Assembly: GCF_018687275.1 (NCBI RefSeq)
Contig: NZ_CP061287.1
Location: 806,001 to 870,000, forward strand
Length of the DNA: 64,000 nt
Reading direction: 5' to 3'
Origin: Polynucleobacter sp. MWH-Aus1W21
GTDB taxonomy: Bacteria; Pseudomonadota; Gammaproteobacteria; Burkholderiales; Burkholderiaceae
Shown here in pieces: positions 34,225 to 43,010 of the stretch (its first letter is position 1; each line of letters opens with the position of its first letter). The notes under the pieces are model-generated. The model searched no databases. It was not told where the DNA came from and was given only the letters and a program-made list of their open reading frames with translations. The translations under genes were made by a program, and so were the position numbers.

Positions 34225-34926
34225 ATGAATAAAACCTACCCATCGGCAGTCGATGCCCTGAGGGATATCTTAAAAGACGGACAGAAATTGGCTGTTGGCG
34301 GCTTTGGTCTTTGTGGCATTCCTGAGGCTTTAATACAGGCAGTGAAGGATTTGGGTGCTCAAAATTTAACTGCTATTGCTAATAATGCTGGCGTTGATGG
34401 TTTTGGTTTGGGTCTATTGCTCAATTCCCGTCAAGTAAAAAAGATGGTTGCCTCCTACGTGGGTGAGAACAAAGAATTCGAACGTCAATACTTAGCAGGC
34501 GAGTTAGAGTTGGAATTTACGCCACAAGGAACTTTGGCTGAAAAATTACGCGCAGGTGGTTGCGGTATTCCTGCTTTCTATACCAAGACTGGTGTTGGTA
34601 CATTGGTTGCGGATGGTAAAGAAGAGAAAACATTTGATGGTGAGAAATACATCATGGAGCGTTCAATCGTTTCTGACATCTCTCTTGTAAAAGCTTGGAA
34701 AGCAGACAAGTCAGGAAACTTGGTTTATCGCTATACCGCACGCAACTTTAATCCAGTTGTGGCAATGGCTGGCAAGATTACTGTGGCTGAAGTGGAAGAG
34801 ATTGTTGAGAACGGCCAACTTCACCCTGATGAGATTCACACGCCTGGTATCTATGTGCACCGCTTGGTGCTCCATACAACACCGGAGAAGCGCATTGAGC
34901 AGCGCACGATGACTGCAAAAGCGTAA
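34225..34926 (+). CDS. scoA: 3-oxoacid CoA-transferase subunit A
   Basis: 233 residues. GGFGLCGIPEALIQAV (about 24-39), the coenzyme A transferase family I N-terminal signature. Transfers CoA from succinyl-CoA to acetoacetate together with ScoB. Start ATG 34225 is preceded by TTAGGACAA. 42 bases before scoB. Confidence 0.95.
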   Translation: MNKTYPSAVDALRDILKDGQKLAVGGFGLCGIPEALIQAVKDLGAQNLTAIANNAGVDGFGLGLLLNSRQVKKMVASYVGENKEFERQYLAGELELEFTPQGTLAEKLRAGGCGIPAFYTKTGVGTLVADGKEEKTFDGEKYIMERSIVSDISLVKAWKADKSGNLVYRYTARNFNPVVAMAGKITVAEVEEIVENGQLHPDEIHTPGIYVHRLVLHTTPEKRIEQRTMTAKA

Positions 34927-34968
34927 TTTCACGAATAGCAATAGAACAGAATATTTAGGAAGATCGAA

Positions 34969-35619
34969 ATGCCTTGGACAAGAGATGAGATGGCGGCACG
35001 TGCTGCTAAAGAGTTAAAAGACGGTTACTACGTGAACTTAGGTATTGGTATGCCTACATTGGTTGCGAACCATGTACCTAAAGATATGGAAGTGTGGCTC
35101 CAGTCTGAAAACGGCTTATTGGGTATTGGACCGTTTCCAACCGAAGAAACGATTGACGCAGACCTAATAAATGCAGGCAAGCAAACTATTACGACTTTGC
35201 CTGGCTCATCCATTTTTTCTTCTGCAGATTCTTTTGGAATGATTCGTGGCGGCAAAATCAATATTGCGATTTTGGGTGCAATGCAAGTAAGCGAACACGG
35301 CGATTTGGCCAACTGGATGATTCCAGGAAAAATGGTCAAGGGCATGGGTGGCGCGATGGACTTGGTGGCAGGCGTAAAACACGTTGTTGTACTGATGGAG
35401 CACGTTGCTAAGAAAAAAGATGGCACAGAAGAGCTCAAAATTTTGCCTAAGTGCACATTGCCCTTGACTGGTGTGGGTGTGATTAGTCAGATCATTACAG
35501 ATCTATGTGTTCTTGACATTACTCCTAAGGGCTTAAAGTTGACTGAGCTCGCACCTGGTGTAACCAAAGAAGAGGTTATTGCCAAGACAGGTGCCCCTGT
35601 TGATACAACGGGTTTCTGA
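34969..35619 (+). CDS. scoB: 3-oxoacid CoA-transferase subunit B
   Basis: 216 residues. LGIGMPTLVANHV and SENGLLGIGPFP (about 43-54) contain the catalytic glutamate that forms the CoA thioester. Partner of ScoA; supports use of acetoacetate and ketogenic amino-acid products, for instance those from glutaryl-CoA breakdown. RBS AGGAAG before ATG 34969. Confidence 0.96.
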   Translation: MPWTRDEMAARAAKELKDGYYVNLGIGMPTLVANHVPKDMEVWLQSENGLLGIGPFPTEETIDADLINAGKQTITTLPGSSIFSSADSFGMIRGGKINIAILGAMQVSEHGDLANWMIPGKMVKGMGGAMDLVAGVKHVVVLMEHVAKKKDGTEELKILPKCTLPLTGVGVISQIITDLCVLDITPKGLKLTELAPGVTKEEVIAKTGAPVDTTGF

Positions 35620-35655
35620 GCAATTTATCCAGATGAATGAAATAATGGAATCACT

Positions 35656-37524
35656 ATGTCGGGATTCCATTTTCCTCATTCAAAGCCCGCGACACCAAAG
35701 ATGAATTCTGGTGTTGATCCCTCTCTGCATGCTCATAAAAAGGGTGATGCAAAACACACCCATAGCAAGCAAGTCTCCAATCAAAATTTACTGTTAATTG
35801 CCTTAGTACTTACTTTAGGCTTTTCAGGTGTCGAAGGCGCGGCAGCGTACTTCGCTAATTCATTGGCGTTGATTTCAGATGCGGGTCACATGGTGACCGA
35901 TGCGGCAGCTCTCGGATTGGCTTTGTTGGCGCAAATTATTTCCCGTCGTCCACCCTCTCCAAAACATTCATTTGGCTTTGGAAGGGCGGAGGCCTTAGCT
36001 GCTTTTGTTAATAGTATTGTGATGCTGGCCTTGGTCGTGTGGATTATGGTTGAGGCAATCAGCCGATTCTACGAACCACATAAGGTAGACGGTCTTACCG
36101 TAACAGTTGTTGCTGCCATTGGCTTGCTGATGAACATCGTGGTTGCATGGGTGTTATCACGCGATAAGAAAAGTGTGAATACCCGCGCAGCCTTAGTTCA
36201 TGTCATGGGCGATTTACTGGGATCAATCGCCGCATTGATTGCTGGCGTTGTAATTCAGTTAACGGGTTGGATGCCAATCGATGCCATTTTGTCTATATTG
36301 GTTTCACTCTTGATTCTGAAATCGACTATCTCCATTCTCCATGAGTCATATCACTTCCTTATGGAGGGCGTACCGCTCCACATTGATTACTTGCAGGTAG
36401 GCACTGATTTAAAAAATGTCCCCGGCGTATTGGCTGTTCATGATCTTCATGTCTGGGAAATGACCCCTAGCTTTCCAGCATTGATTGGCCATATTGAAAT
36501 TGCCGATATTCAAGAATGGCCTCAGATCATGGCAAGAATTAATGAAATGCTGTTAGATAAGCATGGTATTGATCATGTGACCTTGCAGCCTGAGGTGATT
36601 GGTGAGGATCATGAGCATGATCACGCCAGTCATGAAGTTCACAATGAAGCGCAGGCAGTAAATGTATTTCATGACGGCGAAATCTTTTATGTGGACTGCT
36701 CTAGCGGCGATGAAAAACACCGCATGGCATACCACGCATGGGGTAATCCAAGCAATCCAGTGTTGATGTGTGTTCATGGTCTGACAAGACGGGGCAGTGA
36801 CTTTAAGACTCTCGCACTAGCGATGTGCAAAGACTATTACGTTGTCTGTCCAGATGTTGTTGGCAGAGGTGATTCAGGTCGACTTAGTAATCCAATGCTT
36901 TATGCCGTGCCACAGTATGTTTCTGACATTGCTACGCTAGTTAAAAAGCTCGGTGTTCCACAAGTGAACTGGTTCGGTACATCTATGGGTGGTCTCATTG
37001 GAATGGTTTATGCGGCAATGCCAAATTCGCCAATACGCCGCATGCTGATTAATGATGTAGGTCCAAGAATTGAGCCTGAGGCAATCAAACGTTTGGGTTC
37101 TTACGTAGGCCAGCCCTTTGCGTTTGCCAATCGTGAAGATGCTCTTTCTCGCTTGAATGAAATCTGCGCTAGTTTTGGTGAACATACTCCGCAAGAGTGG
37201 GAAATCTATAACGGACCTATGTTGATTCAGAAGGAAGGCAAATGGATCATGCATTACGACCCAGATATCTCGGTACCTTTTGCTTCAGTGAATCCAATCA
37301 TGGCCAAGGCAGGTGAAATGGCGATGTGGCATGCCTTCAAGCAAATTCATATTCCGATGTTGATTGTGCGCGGCGGTAATTCGGATCTGCTATCTGCAGC
37401 AACGGTAGCAGAAATGTGCAAAGTAAATCCTTATGCGCGCAGTATTGAGATTCCGAATGTAGGTCATGCACCTGCATTTGTGAAGCCTGAGCAAATTGCT
37501 TTAGCAAAAGAGTTCTTCAGTTAA
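35656..37524 (+). CDS. Fusion: zinc-type CDF transporter plus alpha/beta hydrolase
   Basis: 622 residues in one uninterrupted frame. Residues 1-45 are His-rich; 46-235 form a six-helix CDF membrane domain with metal-site pairs H78/D82 (GHMVTD) and H182/D186 (HVMGDLLGS), the HDHD set of zinc-type CzcD/ZnT proteins; 240-315 is the cytoplasmic CDF domain. A His-rich linker (about 317-330) leads into an alpha/beta hydrolase (about 343-622) with oxyanion VHGLTRRG, nucleophile S443 in GTSMGG, D577 and H604 (VGHAP). Each half is full length for its family. Function of joining them is unknown. Confidence 0.88.
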   Translation: MSGFHFPHSKPATPKMNSGVDPSLHAHKKGDAKHTHSKQVSNQNLLLIALVLTLGFSGVEGAAAYFANSLALISDAGHMVTDAAALGLALLAQIISRRPPSPKHSFGFGRAEALAAFVNSIVMLALVVWIMVEAISRFYEPHKVDGLTVTVVAAIGLLMNIVVAWVLSRDKKSVNTRAALVHVMGDLLGSIAALIAGVVIQLTGWMPIDAILSILVSLLILKSTISILHESYHFLMEGVPLHIDYLQVGTDLKNVPGVLAVHDLHVWEMTPSFPALIGHIEIADIQEWPQIMARINEMLLDKHGIDHVTLQPEVIGEDHEHDHASHEVHNEAQAVNVFHDGEIFYVDCSSGDEKHRMAYHAWGNPSNPVLMCVHGLTRRGSDFKTLALAMCKDYYVVCPDVVGRGDSGRLSNPMLYAVPQYVSDIATLVKKLGVPQVNWFGTSMGGLIGMVYAAMPNSPIRRMLINDVGPRIEPEAIKRLGSYVGQPFAFANREDALSRLNEICASFGEHTPQEWEIYNGPMLIQKEGKWIMHYDPDISVPFASVNPIMAKAGEMAMWHAFKQIHIPMLIVRGGNSDLLSAATVAEMCKVNPYARSIEIPNVGHAPAFVKPEQIALAKEFFS

Positions 37525-37551
37525 TTATTTCTTAATCACCCCTAGTTGCCA

Positions 37552-39585
37552 ATGGCAAACGCCTCTCCTCAACCAGAAAAAGTAGCGCCATTTCAAGACG
37601 CTTGGTATGGTGAGCCAGCAGAATTACACGCGGCCGGCGTATTACAGGTTTTGCAATCCCTCAATCTAGATGAAGCCACCTTAACTGCGGCAAGTAATGT
37701 CGCCCGCACACATGGTAAAGAAGCTCTTGTTAAGCTTATTGGCGAGGAGTCTGCAAAGCTATTGATCGGTTACAGAGGTTTACGTCAAGCGCAAGCAAAG
37801 TTGGTGCGTGACGATGGTGGTCTAAGTGTTGCTGGTCAAGAAGAGATGCTGCGCAAAATGCTGTTGGCATTTGGTGATGATCTACGTGTAGTGCTTATTT
37901 ATCTTGCCTCCCGCCTACAAACACTTCGCTGGATCACACAGGAAAAGATAGTAATGCCTGCAGCATGGGCCCAGGAGATTCTGAATATCGATGCCTCATT
38001 GGCTAATCGTCTGGGTATTTGGCAAATGAAGTGGGAGATGGAGGACTTAGCATTTCGTACGCTATCTCCCGAAACGTATCGTGAGATTGCTAAGATGCTC
38101 GATGCTAAGCGGATAGAGCGCCAATCTTTTATTGATCAAATCGTATTGCAATTACAAGAAGAATTAAAAACTGCGCAGATCAAAGGTGAAGTGCTCGGTA
38201 GACCAAAGCATATCTATAGCATCTGGAAAAAGATGGAAGGTAAATCCCTAGACTTTGCCAATCTGTATGACGTCAGAGCATTTCGAGTTTCGGTAGAAGA
38301 TGTGAAGTCTTGCTATGCCGTGCTGGGTATTGTTCATAACGTATGGCAACCAGTACCACGTGAGTTTGATGATTACATTGCAAGACCGAAGCCAAACGGC
38401 TATCAATCCTTGCATACGGTAGTCATGAATGATGACGGTACTGCATTTGAAATTCAGGTGCGTACACAAGAAATGCATCAACAAGCTGAATACGGTTTAG
38501 CCGCTCACTGGCGCTATAAAGAAGGCGCCTATGTGGGCATGGCTACGCCGCCCAATCCAGTTAAAACCAATAAACCCAGCGTTAATCATCAGCAGGGCAC
38601 TCATAGTGCTGAGGTGGCATATGAGAGGCAGATCGCTTGGGCCCGTCAGCTCATTTCCTGGAAAGAAGATGCTTGGGAGCAATTGAAGCATCATGAGATT
38701 GATGATCATATTTATGTTCTTACTCCTTTAGGAAAAGTGATCTCCTTGGAGAAGGGTTCGACACCAATTGATTTTGCATATGCCGTTCATACCAATCTAG
38801 GTCATCGCTGTAGGGGTGCGCGTGTTGATGGCGCGATGGTTCCGCTCGAGACTGCATTAAAGAATGGTCAAACGATTGAGATTATTGCTGTTAAACACGG
38901 CGGTCCATCAAGAGACTGGATTAGCCCAGATAAAAATTACGTGCGCTCGCAAAGAGCGCGTCAACGAGTGCGCGCTTGGTTTAATGCACTTGACGATGAA
39001 GAGGCTGGTCAATCCGCTAAGACAGTTGATCTTAAGAATGAAACAACTACAGAGATAAAAGCAACGCCAGCTACGCCTGAAATTATCCTACGCAGCAGTA
39101 GCCATAAGACAGGACGCGGTGGTGATGTTTTAGTAGTTGGCGTTGACTCTTTGTTGACGCAATTAGCGCGTTGCTGCCGGCCTGTACCTCCAGACGCCAT
39201 TGCGGGATTTGTGACGCAAGGCAGAGGCGTATCGATTCATCGCCGTTCTTGCAAAACGTTTAGAGGTCTTCTGGAAAGGGCGCCCGAGCGTGTGATTCAG
39301 ACTGCTTGGACTGCTTCCGCGGTCGATCCAGTGGTCAATCAAGACCAAAAACGGGTCTTTCCAGCAGATTTGGTCGTTACAGGTTTGGATCGCCCTGAAC
39401 TCATGCGCGAGCTCTTTGAGATTCTCACAAGACAAGGCGTGCATGTTATCGACCTACGTAAATCGGCCAAAAAGGGACTAGCCCAGATCCTTTTAACGAT
39501 TGAAGTAAAGGATTCTGAGGTCTTGCGCCTGGTTCAAAACAGCCTGGAAGAGGTCAAAGGGGTCACCCAAGTGCGCCGCCGGTGA
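37552..39585 (+). CDS. relA: GTP pyrophosphokinase (ppGpp synthetase)
   Basis: 677 residues from ATG 37552 (TTG 37546 also possible). Order: degenerate HD region without the HDxxED motif (about 30-200), synthetase domain with E271-F-D-D (EFDDYIARPKPNGYQSLHT), TGS domain (DHIYVLTPLGKVISLEKGSTPIDFAYAVHTNLGHRCRGA), a Cys/His conserved region (LARCCRPVPPDAIAGFVTQGRGVSIHRRSC) and a C-terminal ACT domain. The acidic ExDD motif is the mark of synthetase-only RelA rather than SpoT (RxKD). Makes the stringent-response alarmone on stalled ribosomes. Confidence 0.95.
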   Translation: MANASPQPEKVAPFQDAWYGEPAELHAAGVLQVLQSLNLDEATLTAASNVARTHGKEALVKLIGEESAKLLIGYRGLRQAQAKLVRDDGGLSVAGQEEMLRKMLLAFGDDLRVVLIYLASRLQTLRWITQEKIVMPAAWAQEILNIDASLANRLGIWQMKWEMEDLAFRTLSPETYREIAKMLDAKRIERQSFIDQIVLQLQEELKTAQIKGEVLGRPKHIYSIWKKMEGKSLDFANLYDVRAFRVSVEDVKSCYAVLGIVHNVWQPVPREFDDYIARPKPNGYQSLHTVVMNDDGTAFEIQVRTQEMHQQAEYGLAAHWRYKEGAYVGMATPPNPVKTNKPSVNHQQGTHSAEVAYERQIAWARQLISWKEDAWEQLKHHEIDDHIYVLTPLGKVISLEKGSTPIDFAYAVHTNLGHRCRGARVDGAMVPLETALKNGQTIEIIAVKHGGPSRDWISPDKNYVRSQRARQRVRAWFNALDDEEAGQSAKTVDLKNETTTEIKATPATPEIILRSSSHKTGRGGDVLVVGVDSLLTQLARCCRPVPPDAIAGFVTQGRGVSIHRRSCKTFRGLLERAPERVIQTAWTASAVDPVVNQDQKRVFPADLVVTGLDRPELMRELFEILTRQGVHVIDLRKSAKKGLAQILLTIEVKDSEVLRLVQNSLEEVKGVTQVRRR

Positions 39586-39603
39586 TAAACTCTATGGCTG
39601 TAT

Positions 39604-39680
39604 AGGCTCGTAGCTCAGCTGGTTAGAGCACCACCTTGACATGGTGGGGGTCGTTGGTTCGAGTCCAATCGAGCCTACCA
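39604..39680 (+). tRNA. tRNA-Val (anticodon GAC)
   Basis: Cloverleaf read directly: acceptor AGGCTCG/CGAGCCT, D arm GCTC...GAGC, anticodon stem CCACC/GGTGG with loop TTGACAT (anticodon GAC), T arm GTTGG/CCAAT with TTCGAGT loop, discriminator A and encoded CCA. 77 bases. Starts 18 bases after relA; a strong terminator follows. Confidence 0.97.
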
Positions 39681-39693
39681 ACGAATAGGACCC

Positions 39694-39731
39694 AAAGCGC
39701 GGTTGCCCAAAAGCTGCCGCGCTTTATTTTT
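39694..39731 (+). terminator. Terminator after tRNA-Val
   Basis: Stem AAAGCGCGG/CCGCGCTTT with a 14-base loop followed by ATTTTTA. Confidence 0.82.
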
Positions 39732-39778
39732 AGGTCATCGAAGTAAAACGGAAGTTCAGTAAATAAGATGGAGTCGTC

Positions 39779-41701
39779 ATGCTTGTAGTTACTCTACCCG
39801 ATGGATCAAAACGTGAGTTTGAGGCCCCAGTTCGCGTCGCAGATGTTGCGCAAAGTATTGGCAGCGGTCTTGCAAAAGCTGCTTTAGGCGGCATCGTGGA
39901 TGGCAAGATGGTTGATACCAGTTTTGTAATCGACAAAGATAGTCAGCTGGCCATCATTACCGACAAGAGTCCAGAAGCTTTAGAGATTGTTCGTCACTCC
40001 ACAGCGCACTTATTGGCTTACGCCGTCAAAGAATTATTCCCAGAAGCGCAAGTGACTATTGGTCCTGTGATCGAGAATGGCTTTTACTATGACTTCTCTT
40101 ATCACCGTCCATTTACACCGGATGACTTGGTTGCTTTAGAAAAGAAAATGACTGAGCTCGCTAAAAAAGACGAGCCAGTACTTCGTACTGTCATGCCACG
40201 CGATGAAGCTGTTGAGTTTTTCAAAAAGCAGGGTGAAAACTACAAAGCAGAATTGATTGCGAGCATTCCACAAGGTGAGGATGTTTCCTTATACGCCGAA
40301 GGTAAGTTCACGGACTTGTGCCGTGGCCCACACGTGCCTTCTACTGGAAAGCTCAAAGTATTTAAGCTGATGAAGCTTGCGGGTGCTTACTGGCGTGGCG
40401 ATAGCAAGAATGAGATGTTGCAGCGTATCTACGGTACGGCCTGGTTACGTAAAGAAGATCAAGATGCTTACTTGCATATGCTTGAAGAGTCTGAGAAGCG
40501 TGATCATCGCCGTCTTGGAAAGCAACTCGATTTATTTCATTTCCAAGAAGAAGCTCCAGGTTTAATTTTCTGGCATCCAAAGGGTTGGTCAATTTGGCAA
40601 GAAGTTGAGCAATACATGCGTCGCGTGTATCAGCAAGAAGGCTACCAAGAAGTCAAAGCACCGCAAATTTTGGATCGCGGGCTTTGGGAAAAATCGGGTC
40701 ACTGGGAAAACTACAAAGAGAATATGTTTACGACAGAGTCGGAGAATCGTGCGTATGCATTAAAGCCGATGAACTGCCCTGGTCACGTACAAATTTATAA
40801 CTCTGGCTTGCATAGCTATCGTGAGTTGCCATTACGTTTTGGTGAATTTGGTCAATGCCACCGCAATGAGCCATCAGGCGCCTTACATGGATTGATGCGC
40901 GTACGTGGTTTCACACAAGACGATGGTCATATTTTCTGTACCGAAGATCAAATCCAAACTGAAGTGGCCGCATTTGATAAAGCTGTTCGTGCTGTTTATC
41001 AAGATTTTGGCTTTACTGAGGTCGCCGTAAAACTCGCTTTACGTCCAGCTAAACGTGTAGGCGATGACGCCATTTGGGATAAAGCTGAAGATGCACTGCG
41101 TGGCGCCTTGAAGGCCTCTGGTCAAGAATGGGAAGAATTGCTAGGCGAGGGTGCTTTTTACGGTCCAAAGATCGAATATCACCTCAAAGACTCAATCGGG
41201 CGTACATGGCAGTGCGGCACGATTCAGGTGGACTTCTCCATGCCAGCGCGTTTGGGGGCTGAATACGTGGCCGAAGACAATAGCCGCAAGACCCCAGTCA
41301 TGCTCCATAGGGCAATAGTGGGCTCTTTAGAGCGTTTTATCGGTATTTTGATCGAAAATCACGCTGGAAACATGCCGGTTTGGCTTGCTCCGACCCAGGC
41401 TGTAGTCCTCAATATTTCAGGGAATTCTGCTGCATATGCACAAAAAGTGCAGCAATTGCTGAAAAAACAAGGGTTTAGAGTCGAATCTGATTTGCGGAAC
41501 GAGAAAATTACGTATAAAATACGCGAGCACGCATTACAGAAGATCCCGTTTTTGCTCGTTGTAGGGGATAAAGAATCTGAAAGTAATACGGTGGCCGTTC
41601 GTGCCCGTGGCGGAGTGGATCTAGGTGTAATGCCTCTTGATGCTTTCGTTGCCCGACTCCAGCAGGATATATCCCAGAAAGTCGGACCCGAGCCTAGCTA
41701 G
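39779..41701 (+). CDS. thrS: Threonyl-tRNA synthetase
   Basis: 640 residues: TGS domain (1-62), editing domain with HSTAHLLAYAVKELFP (the HxxxH zinc/editing motif), class II catalytic core with MNCPGHVQIYNSGLHSYRELPLRFGEFGQCHRNEPSG and YGPKIEYHLKDSIGRTWQCGTIQVDF, and C-terminal anticodon-binding domain. Complete. Heads the conserved thrS-infC-rpmI-rplT-pheST-ihfA cluster. Confidence 0.98.
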   Translation: MLVVTLPDGSKREFEAPVRVADVAQSIGSGLAKAALGGIVDGKMVDTSFVIDKDSQLAIITDKSPEALEIVRHSTAHLLAYAVKELFPEAQVTIGPVIENGFYYDFSYHRPFTPDDLVALEKKMTELAKKDEPVLRTVMPRDEAVEFFKKQGENYKAELIASIPQGEDVSLYAEGKFTDLCRGPHVPSTGKLKVFKLMKLAGAYWRGDSKNEMLQRIYGTAWLRKEDQDAYLHMLEESEKRDHRRLGKQLDLFHFQEEAPGLIFWHPKGWSIWQEVEQYMRRVYQQEGYQEVKAPQILDRGLWEKSGHWENYKENMFTTESENRAYALKPMNCPGHVQIYNSGLHSYRELPLRFGEFGQCHRNEPSGALHGLMRVRGFTQDDGHIFCTEDQIQTEVAAFDKAVRAVYQDFGFTEVAVKLALRPAKRVGDDAIWDKAEDALRGALKASGQEWEELLGEGAFYGPKIEYHLKDSIGRTWQCGTIQVDFSMPARLGAEYVAEDNSRKTPVMLHRAIVGSLERFIGILIENHAGNMPVWLAPTQAVVLNISGNSAAYAQKVQQLLKKQGFRVESDLRNEKITYKIREHALQKIPFLLVVGDKESESNTVAVRARGGVDLGVMPLDAFVARLQQDISQKVGPEPS

Positions 41702-41743
41702 GGTTAGAACAGTCTTTATTGTTTTTTTATAGGAATTAAGAAG

Positions 41744-42268
41744 ATCGCTACTGAAAAATTGCAACGCATTAACCGGGAAATTACTGCTCCTGAAGTGCGT
41801 TTGATTGGAATCGATGGAGAGCCCATCGGTGTAGTTAAGTTGAGTGAAGCCTTGGCTGCAGCAGAAGAGAAAGAAACCGATTTGGTTGAAATTGCTCCGA
41901 CGGCTGTTCCACCTGTAGTCCGCATTATGGACTTCGGCAAATTCAAATACCAAGAAGCCAAGCGGATGCATGAAGCAAAGCTGAAGCAAAAGGTAATTCA
42001 GGTGAAGGAAGTTAAATTCCGCCCTGGTACTGATGATGGTGACTACGGTGTGAAGCTACGCAATCTAATCCGCTTTTTGGAAGATGGCGATAAGACAAAG
42101 ATTACGCTGCGGTTTCGGGGTCGTGAAATGGCCCACCAAGAAATCGGAGTCAGAATGTTGGAGCGTTTGAAGTTGGATCTCGTTGAATACGGCCAAGTCG
42201 AACAGTTTCCAAAGATGGAAGGCCGCCAGATGGTGATGGTGTTGGCCCCCATTCGTAAGGCTAAGTAA
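41744..42268 (+). CDS. infC: Translation initiation factor IF-3, unusual ATC start
   Basis: 174 residues if initiated at ATC 41744, giving (M)ATEKLQRINREITAPEVRLIG, the N-terminus expected for Burkholderiales IF-3. AGGA at 41731-41734 has a 9-base spacing to it. No ATG, GTG or TTG gives a full-length protein; TTG 41759 would remove conserved residues. IF-3 discriminates against non-canonical starts, so AUU/AUC initiation of infC lets the protein limit its own synthesis, as known for E. coli. C-terminal domain KEVKFRPGTDDGDYGVKLRNLIRFLEDGDKTKITLRFRGREM is typical. Confidence 0.95.
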   Translation: MATEKLQRINREITAPEVRLIGIDGEPIGVVKLSEALAAAEEKETDLVEIAPTAVPPVVRIMDFGKFKYQEAKRMHEAKLKQKVIQVKEVKFRPGTDDGDYGVKLRNLIRFLEDGDKTKITLRFRGREMAHQEIGVRMLERLKLDLVEYGQVEQFPKMEGRQMVMVLAPIRKAK

Positions 42269-42269
42269 T

Positions 42270-42396
42270 CAGGTTTCTACCTGGTTCTTATGTAGGGAGG
42301 CGCTGAAAGGCGCCGGTAGTTTGAAGTGCTTCTGGGTACAGGAAGAGTAACCGTCGGTTACCACCTATGTTGCACAAGTAATTGAAGGGGTGCTTT
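42270..42396 (+). promoter_or_regulatory. Structured leader between infC and rpmI
   Basis: 127 bases containing several hairpins: AGG-TTTCT-ACCT-type at about 42271-42282, GGCGC/GCGCC at 42299-42314 and GTAACC-GTC-GGTTAC at 42347-42361. L20-responsive leaders precede rpmI-rplT in other bacteria; whether this one acts the same way cannot be decided by eye. Confidence 0.4.
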
Positions 42397-42594
42397 ATGC
42401 CCAAGATGAAGAGCAAGAGTAGCGCTAAAAAGCGCTTCACGGTTCGCGCAGGCGGAACGATTAAACGAGGTCAGGCTTTCAAACGTCACATCCTCACCAA
42501 GAAGACCACAAAGAATAAGCGTCACCTCCGTGGTTCCACAGAAGTTGCGAAAGCTGACGTTAAGTCAATTCGCTCTATGCTTCCATACGCTTAA
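42397..42594 (+). CDS. rpmI: 50S ribosomal protein L35
   Basis: 65 residues from ATG 42397 (MPKMKSKSSAKKRFTVRAGG), preceded by GAAGGGG; the in-frame codons from 42382 are not part of the protein. Basic, normal length. Co-transcribed with rplT 25 bases later. Confidence 0.98.
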   Translation: MPKMKSKSSAKKRFTVRAGGTIKRGQAFKRHILTKKTTKNKRHLRGSTEVAKADVKSIRSMLPYA

Positions 42595-42619
42595 CCTCAG
42601 ACTAGATTAGGAGAATTAA

Positions 42620-42985
42620 ATGCCAAGAGTCAAACGTGGGGTTACAGCAAGAGCCCGTCATAAAAAAATCACCGATGCTGCTACAGGTTACCGTGGCCGT
42701 CGTAAGAACGTATTCCGTATTGCTAAGCAAGCGGTTATGCGTGCTGGTCAATATGCATATCGTGACCGTCGCAATAAGAAACGTGTATTCCGCGCTTTGT
42801 GGATTGCTCGTATCAACGCGGCAGTTCGCCAGCATGACATGACGTATAGCGTATTCATGAATGGTATGAAGAAAGCTGCGATCGAACTTGACCGCAAAGT
42901 ACTTTCTGATATGGCCATTGCTGACAAAGCGGCTTTCGCTGCTTTGGTTACTCGGATTAAATCCGTAGTAAACGCTGCAGCTTAA
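42620..42985 (+). CDS. rplT: 50S ribosomal protein L20
   Basis: 121 residues, starts MPRVKRGVTARARHKKI and includes GYRGRRKNVFRIAKQAVMRAGQYAYRDRRNKKR. Early-assembly 23S rRNA binder and possible autoregulator of infC-rpmI-rplT. RBS AGGAGA before ATG 42620. Confidence 0.99.
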   Translation: MPRVKRGVTARARHKKITDAATGYRGRRKNVFRIAKQAVMRAGQYAYRDRRNKKRVFRALWIARINAAVRQHDMTYSVFMNGMKKAAIELDRKVLSDMAIADKAAFAALVTRIKSVVNAAA

Positions 42986-43010
42986 TCTTAGTTTTCTAAA
43001 CTAAGCTGCA

